64,000 nucleotides of DNA from Parahaliea maris (GTDB taxonomy: Bacteria > Pseudomonadota > Gammaproteobacteria > Pseudomonadales > Halieaceae). Made by a program: the position numbers and the translations under genes. The notes below the pieces were generated by a model. It was not told where the DNA came from. It ran no database searches and saw nothing but the letters and a program-made list of their open reading frames with translations. Shown in pieces: positions 9,014-17,037 of this stretch (its first letter is position 1; each line of letters opens with the position of its first letter). The DNA lies in the NCBI RefSeq assembly GCF_008064665.1, contig NZ_VRZA01000004.1, positions 1 to 64,000 of the forward strand, given 5' to 3'.

Positions 9014-12000
9014 ATGCAGGAGACGGTTACAGAGCAGCGCACGATTCCCCCCATCCGCTTCCCCGCAGAGCTGCCAGTGGCAGAGCGGCGGGAGGAGATC
9101 ATGGCGGCCATTCGCGACCACCAAGTGGTGGTGGTGGCCGGGGAAACCGGCTCCGGCAAGACCACCCAGCTGCCGAAGATCTGCCTTGAACTGGGGCGCG
9201 GTCGCCGCCAGCGCATCGGGCACACCCAGCCGCGCCGGCTGGCGGCCCGCACCGTGGCCCAGCGCATTGCCGCAGAGCTGGAAACTTCGCTCGGTGAGGT
9301 GGTCGGCTACCAGGTGCGCTTTACCGACCAGGTGAGCGACGCCAGCGCGGTCAAGCTGATGACCGATGGCATCCTGCTGGCAGAGATCCAGCGCGACCGC
9401 CTGCTGCGCCAGTACGACACCCTGATTATCGATGAGGCCCACGAGCGCAGCCTCAATATCGATTTCCTGCTGGGCTACCTGAAGAACATCCTGCCACAGC
9501 GGCCCGACCTGAAGGTCATTATTACCTCGGCCACCATCGACCTGGAGAGTTTCTCCCGGCACTTCGACAACGCACCGGTGATCGAGGTCTCCGGACGCAC
9601 CTACCCGGTGGAGACTCACTACATCGACCCCGCCGAGGATCGCGACCAGGGACTGCAATCCCAGGTGGTGCAGGTGGTGCAGGACATTGACGCTGGCCAC
9701 TACGGCGAGCGCGGCGATGTGCTGGTATTCCTGCCCGGCGAGCGGGATATCCGCGAGCTGGCCAAGCAGTTGCGCCGGGACACCGAGCTGGACATCCTGC
9801 CGCTCTATGCCCGCCTCAGCCAGGCGGAGCAGCAGCGGGTGTTCGACCTGTCCGGGCGCCGCGGGGTGCGGGTGGTATTGGCCACCAACGTCGCGGAAAC
9901 CTCGGTAACCGTGCCGGGTATTCGCTATGTGATCGACCCCGGCGAAGCCCGGATCAGCCGCTACAGCTACCGCACCAAGGTCCAGCGCCTGCCCATCGAG
10001 CCGATCTCCCAGGCCAGTGCCAACCAGCGCAAGGGGCGCTGCGGTCGGGTCGCGGCGGGGGTCTGTATCCGCCTGTACAGCGAGGAGGACTTCGAGCGCC
10101 GCCCGGAGTTTACCGACCCCGAGATTCGCCGTACCAACCTCGCCGCCGTGATTCTGCAGATGCTCAACCTGCGCCTGGGTGAGCTGAAGCACTTCCCGTT
10201 TATCGACCCGCCTGATCCGCGCATGGTGCGCGATGGATACAAGCTGCTGGAAGAGCTGGGCGCGGTGTCGCCCGCCGGCAAACTGACCGCAATCGGCCGG
10301 CAGATGAGTCGCCTGCCGCTGGACCCCCGGCTGGGGCGGATGATCCTGGCGGCCGCCGAGCAACACTGCCTGGCGGAGATGCTGGTGATCGCCAGCGCCC
10401 TGTCGATCCAGGACCCGCGGGAGCGGCCGGCAGACAAGCAGCAGCAGTCCGACCAGTCCCACGCCCGTTTCAAGCACGAAAAATCGGATTTCATGGCCTG
10501 GCTGAACCTGTGGCGCTACTACGAGGAGCAGCGCCAGAGCCTGAGCCAGAACCAGTTGCGCAAGCTGTGCCAGCGGGAGTTCCTGTCCTTTCTGCGGTTG
10601 CGTGAGTGGCGGGATATCCACTACCAGCTCACCATCGCCTGCCGCCAGCAGGGGCTCAGGCCGGCTCGGGAACTGCCGCCCGAAGAAAACTATAGCGGCG
10701 TGCACAAGGCCCTGCTGGCTGGCCTGCTGGGCAATATCGCCCAGCATCAGGAGGGGAGGGAGTACCTGGGGGCGCGCAACCGCAAGCTGCAGATATTCCC
10801 CGGCTCCGCCCTGGCGCGGAAAAAACCCAGGTGGCTGGTGGCCGCGGAAATCGTGGAGACTTCCAGCGTGTTTGCCCGGGTGGTCGGCGGTATCGACCCC
10901 CTGTGGGCCCTGGAGATCAACCCTGACCTGCTGAAGCACCACTACTACCAGCCCCGCTGGCAGGCCCGGAGCGGGCGGGCGATGGCGTATGAGCGCATTT
11001 CCCTGTACGGCCTGACCCTGGCCGACAAGCGTTCCGTTCACTACGGCCCGATCAATCCGCCGGAGGCCCGGGAACTACTGATTCGCGAGGGCCTGGTAGC
11101 GGGCAAGCTGCAGCCGCCGCCGGCATTCCTGAAACACAACCAGCGCCTGCTGCGGGAGCTGGAAGACCTGGAATCGCGCACCCGGCGCCGGGATATCGTG
11201 GCTGACGAGGAGACCCTCTTCGCCTTCTACGACGAGCGTCTGCCCGAGGACATCATCACCCTGCGGCACCTGAACGGCTGGCTGAAGAAGGATCGCGCGG
11301 CGGCCTCCACCCTCGAAGTACCGCGGGAACTGCTGCTGGCGAGGGATCCCGGCGAGCTGGGTAACCAGTTCCCCGACCATCTGGCATGGGATGACCTTGA
11401 GCTGCGGCTGAGCTACCAGTTTGAGCCCGGCGGCGAGGCGGACGGGGTGACGGTGACCGTGCCGGTGGGCCTGCTCAACCGCATCCCGAGGCACCGGTTC
11501 GACTACCTGGTACCGGGGCTGCTGCGGGACAAGTGCATCCAGCTGGTGAAATCCCTGCCCAAGGCCCAGCGCAAACAACTGGTACCGGTGCCCGATTACG
11601 TGGATCGGGCGCTGGCGGAGTTAAAGCCCGGTGACCGGCCCCTGGTGCAGGAGCTGGCAAAGGCCCTGTCCCGTCTGGCGGGCGTCAGGCTGGCTGCCGA
11701 GGCCTGGGACGGGGTCGAACTGGAAGACTTCTACCGCATGAACATCCGGGTGGTCGACCAGCGCGGCAAGCTGCTGGCCCAGGGGCGCGATCTGCAGGCG
11801 CTGGTGGCGCAATTTCGCGAGGACACCCGGGAAAGTGTCAGCAGTGCCGGTAAAAATTCTCCAGCCCGGGACAAGGTGACCCGCTGGGACCTGGGGCAGT
11901 TGCCCCGGGAATGGCGCTTCCGCCAGGCCGGGGTGGAAATCGTGTCCTACCCGGCGCTGGTGGATCACGGTGAGCATGCCGCCGTGGAATTGCTGGACTA

Positions 12001-12754
12001 CCCGGGGCAGGCCCGGCTCGCTCACCGGGCGGGCGTATTGCGCCTGTTGCGCCTGCAGAACCGCCAGCAGGTGAAATTCCTGCGCAAGGAACTGCTGCGC
12101 ACCAACGCCGACCAGCTGGCCCTGGCCGGAGCCGGCCTGGAGCGGGCGAGCCTGGTGGATGACCTGATTGACGGCGCCTATGTCCAGGCGCTGGGCCTGG
12201 ACGCCTCCCTGCCGTGGTCGGATGCAGACTTCAACGGTCTGCAGCAGCGGGCAGGACCGCCGGTGGTCAAGGCGGCCAATGAACTGGAGGCGCTGGTGCG
12301 CAATGCCCTGGCGCCCCTGGGGGCGGCCCGCCAGGCCCTGGGCAAGTTGCAGGGGGGCGCATTTGCCGCAGCGCGGGAAGACGTCCAGCAGCAGTTGCAG
12401 GTTCTCCTGGCCCCCGGGTTCCTGCGGGACACCCCCGGCAACTGGCTCGCCCAGTACCCTCGCTATATGAAGGCGCTGGCGCAGCGCGTGGAGCGCCTGA
12501 ACGGACAGCTGGACAAGGATCAGCGCAATACCGCGTTGCTGCAGGGCCTGTGGCAACCGCTGGCGGAGGCGCTGGCCGAACATCCCGGCCTGCTGCTGTT
12601 GTGCGAACCCGCGGTGCAGTACCGCTGGATGCACGAGGAATTCAGGGTGTCATTGTTTGCCCAGCAGCTCGGGACCCGGCTACCGGTGTCGGAAAAGCGC
12701 CTGCAGGCTCAGGCGGAGGCCGTTCAGCAGTGGCTGGAGCAGCACCCACGCTGA
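9014..12754 (+). CDS. hrpA: ATP-dependent RNA helicase HrpA
   Basis: 1246-residue DEAH-box helicase; E. coli HrpA, of similar size, acts on mRNA and stalled-ribosome substrates. Walker A GETGSGKTTQ is near residue 43, DEAHERSLN near 140, SATID near 171, then motif IV-VI blocks VLVFLPGERDIREL, ATNVAETSVTVPGI and QRKGRCGRV. The long C-terminal extension corresponds to the HrpA-specific OB/DUF3418 region, with the DEETLFAFYDERLP block. The ATG at 9014 is chosen because upstream codons overlap the fadD end and lack family sequence. It appears to form a two-gene unit with fadD. Confidence 0.95.
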   Translation: MQETVTEQRTIPPIRFPAELPVAERREEIMAAIRDHQVVVVAGETGSGKTTQLPKICLELGRGRRQRIGHTQPRRLAARTVAQRIAAELETSLGEVVGYQVRFTDQVSDASAVKLMTDGILLAEIQRDRLLRQYDTLIIDEAHERSLNIDFLLGYLKNILPQRPDLKVIITSATIDLESFSRHFDNAPVIEVSGRTYPVETHYIDPAEDRDQGLQSQVVQVVQDIDAGHYGERGDVLVFLPGERDIRELAKQLRRDTELDILPLYARLSQAEQQRVFDLSGRRGVRVVLATNVAETSVTVPGIRYVIDPGEARISRYSYRTKVQRLPIEPISQASANQRKGRCGRVAAGVCIRLYSEEDFERRPEFTDPEIRRTNLAAVILQMLNLRLGELKHFPFIDPPDPRMVRDGYKLLEELGAVSPAGKLTAIGRQMSRLPLDPRLGRMILAAAEQHCLAEMLVIASALSIQDPRERPADKQQQSDQSHARFKHEKSDFMAWLNLWRYYEEQRQSLSQNQLRKLCQREFLSFLRLREWRDIHYQLTIACRQQGLRPARELPPEENYSGVHKALLAGLLGNIAQHQEGREYLGARNRKLQIFPGSALARKKPRWLVAAEIVETSSVFARVVGGIDPLWALEINPDLLKHHYYQPRWQARSGRAMAYERISLYGLTLADKRSVHYGPINPPEARELLIREGLVAGKLQPPPAFLKHNQRLLRELEDLESRTRRRDIVADEETLFAFYDERLPEDIITLRHLNGWLKKDRAAASTLEVPRELLLARDPGELGNQFPDHLAWDDLELRLSYQFEPGGEADGVTVTVPVGLLNRIPRHRFDYLVPGLLRDKCIQLVKSLPKAQRKQLVPVPDYVDRALAELKPGDRPLVQELAKALSRLAGVRLAAEAWDGVELEDFYRMNIRVVDQRGKLLAQGRDLQALVAQFREDTRESVSSAGKNSPARDKVTRWDLGQLPREWRFRQAGVEIVSYPALVDHGEHAAVELLDYPGQARLAHRAGVLRLLRLQNRQQVKFLRKELLRTNADQLALAGAGLERASLVDDLIDGAYVQALGLDASLPWSDADFNGLQQRAGPPVVKAANELEALVRNALAPLGAARQALGKLQGGAFAAAREDVQQQLQVLLAPGFLRDTPGNWLAQYPRYMKALAQRVERLNGQLDKDQRNTALLQGLWQPLAEALAEHPGLLLLCEPAVQYRWMHEEFRVSLFAQQLGTRLPVSEKRLQAQAEAVQQWLEQHPR

Positions 12755-12847
12755 CGAGACCGGGTTCACAGATTGTAAAATATTACCAATCGGTGTTCGG
12801 GCGCGATGAAACTTCACCATCAATACTGTGTCTGAGCTTAGGCAAAT

Positions 12848-12887
12848 ACCCCGCATGGAACCCGGGTGTGATCCCGGACGGTGGGGT
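12848..12887 (+). promoter_or_regulatory. GC hairpin in the leader between hrpA and the hvf cluster
   Basis: A two-tier inverted repeat: an inner 5-base-pair stem CCGGG/CCCGG (12862-12866 and 12873-12877, loop TGTGAT) inside outer arms ACCCC/GGGGT (12848-12852 and 12883-12887), followed by TTTT at 12887-12890. It could terminate hrpA transcription or be a leader structure for the RiPP operon. The middle part is bulged, so it is not a textbook terminator. A TATGCT-like -10 candidate follows near 12893. Confidence 0.45.
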
Positions 12888-12935
12888 TTTGCTATGCTCA
12901 CAATGATTATAGAAAACAGACACAGGGAACTCATC

Positions 12936-13295
12936 ATGGCTCAATTCAAGAAACCCCTCAGCGCAGCGCTCGGTGCCGCCTTCCTGGCCAGTGCCATTGC
13001 CCCCATGGCCTCCGCTGAAAGTAACCCCTTCTCCGCCCAGCAGCTTTCAGGCGGGTACGACCTGGCCAGCTACGACAAGCATGAAGAGGGCAAGTGTGGC
13101 GAAGGCAAGTGCGGCGACAAGAAAGCCGAAGGCAAGTGCGGCGAAGGCAAATGCGGTGAGGGCAAGTGCGGCGACAAAAAAGCCGAAGGTAAATGCGGCG
13201 AAGGCAAGTGCGGCGACAAGAAAGCCGAAGGTAAATGCGGCGAAGGCAAATGCGGCGACAAGAAAGCCGAAGGCTCTTGCGGTGACAAAAAATAG
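12936..13295 (+). CDS. hvfA: HvfA-type RiPP precursor (EGKCG repeat peptide)
   Basis: 119-residue precursor of the HvfA/bufferin class. A Sec signal peptide (about residues 1-27, ending PMASA) is followed by a short conserved NPFSAQQLSGGYDLA segment and a C-terminal repeat core. The core has ten cysteines at residues 54, 59, 68, 73, 78, 87, 92, 101, 106 and 115: nine in EGKCG motifs and the last in EGSCG, spaced by DKKA linkers. In characterised relatives the Cys of such motifs is oxidised by the DUF692 enzyme to oxazolone/thioamide or thiooxazole groups that bind copper. AGGGAA lies 6-7 bases before the ATG. The TAG stop is probably frameshift-derived: the -1 frame adds IAEGSCGK and ends at 13318, overlapping the hvfB start. 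Confidence 0.9.
   Translation: MAQFKKPLSAALGAAFLASAIAPMASAESNPFSAQQLSGGYDLASYDKHEEGKCGEGKCGDKKAEGKCGEGKCGEGKCGDKKAEGKCGEGKCGDKKAEGKCGEGKCGDKKAEGSCGDKK
13086..13292 (+). repeat. coding minisatellite in hvfA (42-base units)
   Basis: Near-identical DNA repeats encode EGKCGEGKCGDKKA units, with one copy carrying an extra EGKCG. The units differ by synonymous changes (AAG/AAA, GGC/GGT), so the motif is conserved at protein level while the repeat remains recombinogenic. Copy number could vary between strains by slippage. The repeat also opens long antisense frames, which are not genes. Confidence 0.9.
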
Positions 13296-13317
13296 CTGAA
13301 GGCTCTTGCGGCAAGTA

Positions 13318-14172
13318 ATGTCGGTGGCAACACGCGAGATCCGCGGCGCGGGTCTCGGCTTGAGACGGGCCCTGCTGGGCCCGCTTCTGTCTCGAGCTCC
13401 CGCGGGAATCGACTTTCTCGAGATCGCACCGGAAAACTGGATTGGTGTGGGGGGGCGCTTTGGTCGCGAATTTCGCGAGCTGGCGGCCCGCTATCCCCTG
13501 GTACTGCATGGCCTGTCGCTGGATATCGGCGGACCTGACCCCCTCGACCTCGACCTGGTACGCGCGGTGCGCGCCCTGATGGATGACCTGGGTGTGTCGA
13601 TTTACAGCGAGCACCTGACCTACTGCGCCGCCGAGGGCCACCTCTACGACCTGCTGCCCATTCCGTTCACCCGGGAGGCGGTGGCGCACGTGGTGGAGCG
13701 CATCCAGCAGGTCCAGGAGGTGATCGGCCAGCCCCTGGTGCTGGAGAACGCGTCCTATTACGCCCAGGCCCACCGGGAAATGAGCGAGCTGGAATTCGTT
13801 ACCGAGGTGCTCGAGCGTTCCGGTGCCGAACTGTTGCTGGACGTCAACAACATCTACGTGAACAGTATTAACCATCGCTATGATCCCGCGGCCTTCCTCG
13901 AGGGCCTGCCCCTGTCCAGGGTGCGCTACATCCATGTGGCCGGGCACTTTGACGAGGCGGACGACCTCAAGGTCGATACCCACGGCGCCGATGTCATCGA
14001 CCCGGTGTGGTCCCTGTTGTCCCACGCCTACGGTTTACTGGGCCCCGTACCGACCCTGCTGGAACGGGATTTCAACCTCCCGCCCCTGGACGAGTTGTTG
14101 CTGGAAGTGGGCGAAGTCCGCCGGCGCCAGGCACTGGCGGCGCCGGAGCGGGCGACGGGGGAGAGCGCCTGA
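13318..14172 (+). CDS. hvfB: DUF692 / MNIO multinuclear iron oxidase HvfB
   Basis: 284-residue TIM-barrel enzyme of the MbnB/HvfB family, predicted to use a di- or tri-iron centre and O2 to modify the Cys residues of HvfA. Likely metal ligands sit in conserved blocks: H64 (LHGLSLD), H99 (YSEHLTY), E143 (VLENASYY), D175 (LLDVNNIYVN), H206/H210 (IHVAGH), D220/H222 (VDTHGAD) and E249 (LLERD). Start chosen at ATG 13318, which overlaps the -1-frame TAA of the precursor gene (TAATG). The in-frame TTG at 13306 is less likely. No strong ribosome binding site precedes the ATG, which fits translational coupling. Its stop overlaps hvfC (TGATG). Confidence 0.94.
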   Translation: MSVATREIRGAGLGLRRALLGPLLSRAPAGIDFLEIAPENWIGVGGRFGREFRELAARYPLVLHGLSLDIGGPDPLDLDLVRAVRALMDDLGVSIYSEHLTYCAAEGHLYDLLPIPFTREAVAHVVERIQQVQEVIGQPLVLENASYYAQAHREMSELEFVTEVLERSGAELLLDVNNIYVNSINHRYDPAAFLEGLPLSRVRYIHVAGHFDEADDLKVDTHGADVIDPVWSLLSHAYGLLGPVPTLLERDFNLPPLDELLLEVGEVRRRQALAAPERATGESA

Positions 14173-14942
14173 TGTCTGCACTGCTCGACGCGCAGCTCGG
14201 CATGGCGCGCCACCTGCGGGACCCCCGGCCGGAAAATGCACCGGAGGGGATAGAGGAGCGCCGGCTCAAGGTGTACCGCGAACTGGTGTACAACAACATA
14301 GAGGGCTTCATCAGCAGTGGTTTCCCGGTGCTGCGCAGCCTCTATGACGCCGGGCAGTGGCAGGAACTGGTGCGTGCCTTCGTGGCGGTGCACCGTTGCG
14401 CCACGCCCTATTTTCTCGAGATCAGCCAGGAGTTTATCCGCTTCCTGACCGAGGATTACTCGCCCCGGGAGTGTGACCCTCCCTTCATTGCCGAACTGGC
14501 CCATTACGAGTGGGTTGAGCTGGCGCTGGATGTCTCCGAGGACGAGCCACCGGCGCTACCCCGGGACCTCGATCCATTGCACGCCGTCCCGCGCTGGTCG
14601 CCGGTCGCGTGGCTATTGAGTTACGCCTGGCCCGTACACCGGATCGGCCCGGCGTTCCGCCCCCGGGAAGTCTCCGAGCCCACTTTCCTGCTGGTCTACC
14701 GTGACCGGGAGGAGACCGTGGGTTTTATGGAATTGAATCCGGCAACGGCGCGCCTGGCTGAGCTGTTGCGGGACAACGTCGCTCAATCCGGGGACGAAGT
14801 ACTCCACCAACTGGCCCGGGAGCTCGGCGCCGAAGTGGACGTGATTCGCAGTTTCGGGGCGGAGCAATTGAATCAGTTCGCCCGCAGGGCCATCATCGCC
14901 CTGGAACCCCTCGATCCTGCCTCTGATGAAGGTTGCCCCTAG
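14172..14942 (+). CDS. hvfC: DUF2063 partner protein HvfC
   Basis: 256-residue protein of the HvfC/MbnC-like family, the usual partner of DUF692 enzymes. It is thought to bind the precursor leader and form the modifying heterodimer. The N-terminal DUF2063 domain is recognisable by RRLKVYRELVYNNIEGFIS, FPVLRSL, AVHRCATPYFLEI and PPFIAELAHYEWVELAL (about residues 33-120). The C-terminal half resembles the usual DNA-binding-like winged domain of these proteins. The ATG overlaps the hvfB stop codon by one base, which indicates tight coupling. The DoxX-type hvfD often found in such clusters does not follow; mlaA does. Confidence 0.92.
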   Translation: MSALLDAQLGMARHLRDPRPENAPEGIEERRLKVYRELVYNNIEGFISSGFPVLRSLYDAGQWQELVRAFVAVHRCATPYFLEISQEFIRFLTEDYSPRECDPPFIAELAHYEWVELALDVSEDEPPALPRDLDPLHAVPRWSPVAWLLSYAWPVHRIGPAFRPREVSEPTFLLVYRDREETVGFMELNPATARLAELLRDNVAQSGDEVLHQLARELGAEVDVIRSFGAEQLNQFARRAIIALEPLDPASDEGCP

Positions 14943-14988
14943 GCGGGCTGGGGCGTACCATCTGCCACCGAATTTGGAACGGCTTCGT

Positions 14989-15723
14989 ATGAATCGCTTG
15001 CTACCTTTCCTGCTAACGTTCGTGGTCCTGCTGGCTGCACCAGCCCGGGGCCAGCAGGTTATTGAGGACGATGCCAACAAGGACCCGTTCGAAGACTACA
15101 ATCGCGCGGTGTTCGCCTTCAATGACGGCCTCGATACCTGGTTCATGCGGCCGGTGGCCAAGAGCTATCGCTTCATCATGCCCGACTTCGCCGAGCGCGG
15201 AGTAACCAATTTCTTTGCCAACCTCTACGACGCCAACTCGGTAGTCAACGCAGTGCTCCAGGGCCGCCTCAATAACGCCGCCCGCGGCACCGGGCGGTTC
15301 CTGGTCAACTCCACTTTTGGCGTGGCTGGATTCTTCGATGTGGCCACCCGCATGGGCCTGACCCCGTACCCCACCGACTTCGGCCACACCCTGGCGGTGT
15401 GGGGGGCGCCTGAGGGGCCCTACCTCATGGTGCCCCTGTTTGGCCCGCGCACCGTGCGCAGCGGTGCCGGGTCCATCGTTGATGTGTACGCTATCCCCCA
15501 GACCTATATCGACAATGTCCGCCTGCGTAACTCGCTGTACGGCCTCGAACTGATCGATGCGCGTGCCCGTTTGCTGGATGTGGATGAATTGACCTCCGGT
15601 GATCGTTATATCTTCATCAGGGATGCATATCTGCAGCAGCGTGAGGTACTGGTGAATGACGGCAGAATACAGGACGATTTCTCCAATTACGGTACCGAAG
15701 ACGGCTGGGAGGAGGAGTTCTGA
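14989..15723 (+). CDS. mlaA: MlaA/VacJ outer-membrane phospholipid-retention protein
   Basis: 244-residue MlaA, which removes mislocalised phospholipids from the outer leaflet and passes them to the MlaC shuttle. Family blocks DPFEDYNRAVFAFND, NFFANL, NSTFGVAGFFDVA, FGHTLAVWG and GPYLMVPLFGP are present in order. The start at ATG 14989 gives a signal peptide ending near PARGQQ. There is no lipobox Cys after the hydrophobic segment, so this copy is predicted to be a non-lipidated secreted form, unlike E. coli MlaA. It is 46 bases downstream of hvfC on the same strand. Other mla genes are not in the window. Confidence 0.93.
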   Translation: MNRLLPFLLTFVVLLAAPARGQQVIEDDANKDPFEDYNRAVFAFNDGLDTWFMRPVAKSYRFIMPDFAERGVTNFFANLYDANSVVNAVLQGRLNNAARGTGRFLVNSTFGVAGFFDVATRMGLTPYPTDFGHTLAVWGAPEGPYLMVPLFGPRTVRSGAGSIVDVYAIPQTYIDNVRLRNSLYGLELIDARARLLDVDELTSGDRYIFIRDAYLQQREVLVNDGRIQDDFSNYGTEDGWEEEF

Positions 15724-15851
15724 GCAGCCGCAACCCCGCACTTGGCACGATTGTGTCAATAGTGTGAAATCCTGCCCAAAGCCCCCCGGTCGCGGTTGCC
15801 TGCCGGGTACAAGGGGCGTAGTGTCAGCGCCAAATACCCGTCCGTAGTGAG

Positions 15852-17036
15852 ATGATGGCCAGCAATGGTAACGTGCTAGTTATTGACGATGACCCTGGCC
15901 GCGCAGAGGGGCTGGCGGACATTGTCAAATCAGCTGGCTTTCATGTGGATGTGGTAACCGACGTCACCAACTCCCACTTTTCCCTGGCTGGTAGCTCGGA
16001 CCTCGATGTCATCCTGTGCGAAATGGACCTCAACGGTGTGTCCTGGGGGGCGGCCCGCCGCACCCTGCGGGAAATGGACATCCAGGTGCCGGCGATCATG
16101 CTGTCCGACCACGCCGAAGCCGCCCAGATCATGACCGCACTGCGCCTCGGCGCCAGTGACTTTTTCGTGCGCCCGGTGGAAGATGCCAATGCCCTGGTCA
16201 AATCGATCGAGAGCTGTGTGCGGCAGCGCCAGCTGCGGCGGGAGCTGGAGGAGTCCCGCAAGCGACTGGAAGCGGCCAACACCGAACTGCGCGGCACGGT
16301 GAAGGTGCTGGAGCAGGATCAGCAGGCCGGTCGCCAGGTGCAGCTCAGCATGCTGCCTGCCACCCCCTTGCTGCTTGGCGACTACAGTTTCAGTCACACT
16401 GTGATTCCCTCCCTGTTTCTCAGTGGAGATTTCACTGACTATTTCACCATCGGCGACAGCCACGTGGTGTTTTTTATGGCGGATGTTTCCGGCCACGGCT
16501 CGTCTTCGGCCTTCGCCACGGTGCTGCTGAAGAACCTGTTTGCCCGCAAGCGCTCCGACTTCACGCGCAAGAAAGACGATACCGTGATGAGTCCGGTGGC
16601 CATGCTGTACCGGGCCAACCAGGAGCTGCTGCGGCTGGACGTGGGCAAATTCGCCACCATGGTGGTGGGTTTACTGGACATGGAACGCAATACCCTGCGC
16701 TACAGTATCGCCGGTCACCTGCCCCAGCCGGTGCTGGTATCGCCCGAGGGGGCGCGCTACCTCACCGGGAGCGGATCAGCCGTGGGCCTGATGGAGGAAG
16801 TGGAGTACACCGAGCACGAAGTCAGCCTGCCGGACAGCTTTACCATTGCCCTGTTCTCCGACGGCATACTCGAGATACTGCCCTGTACCGACCTGATCGA
16901 GAAAGAGGCGCATCTGCTCGCCGCATTTGATCACGAGGCGGAAACCCCCGAGGCCATGGTCGACCGACTCGGCCTGGATCACGTGGAAGTGGCGCCGGAC
17001 GATATCGCGGCGCTCTTTATCAGCAAGCGGAGTTGA
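15852..17036 (+). CDS. SpoIIE/PP2C phosphatase with degenerate receiver domain
   Basis: 394-residue two-domain regulator: receiver (residues 1-125), coiled-coil linker (about 130-160, ELEESRKRLEAANTELRG) and PP2C/SpoIIE phosphatase (170-394; blocks GDFTDYF, FFMADVSGHGSSSAFATVLLK, FSDGILE). Proteins of this build dephosphorylate a STAS anti-anti-sigma partner, and the next gene is exactly that. In the receiver the acidic pocket D12-D14 is kept, but the phosphoacceptor position is Glu57 (ILCEMDLNG) and the usual Lys is Arg (FFVRPVED). Canonical phosphorylation is therefore doubtful. Related to Pseudomonas HsbR-type proteins by architecture. Confidence 0.9.
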   Translation: MMASNGNVLVIDDDPGRAEGLADIVKSAGFHVDVVTDVTNSHFSLAGSSDLDVILCEMDLNGVSWGAARRTLREMDIQVPAIMLSDHAEAAQIMTALRLGASDFFVRPVEDANALVKSIESCVRQRQLRRELEESRKRLEAANTELRGTVKVLEQDQQAGRQVQLSMLPATPLLLGDYSFSHTVIPSLFLSGDFTDYFTIGDSHVVFFMADVSGHGSSSAFATVLLKNLFARKRSDFTRKKDDTVMSPVAMLYRANQELLRLDVGKFATMVVGLLDMERNTLRYSIAGHLPQPVLVSPEGARYLTGSGSAVGLMEEVEYTEHEVSLPDSFTIALFSDGILEILPCTDLIEKEAHLLAAFDHEAETPEAMVDRLGLDHVEVAPDDIAALFISKRS

Positions 17037-17037
17037 A

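Noticed and set aside
8855-11041. 728-codon minus-strand frame over hrpA
   Set aside because: hrpA carries all helicase motifs on the plus strand. Long antisense frames are expected in GC-rich DNA.
13070-13429. Minus-strand repeat frame with SPHLPSAFL units
   Set aside because: A translation of the hvfA minisatellite in another frame; the regularity comes from the DNA repeat, not from a gene.
12958-14025. Long minus-strand frame across hvfA and hvfB (355 codons)
   Set aside because: It is antisense to two well supported family members, and its Arg/Leu/Cys-rich part is the complement of the EGKCG repeat. No family signal.
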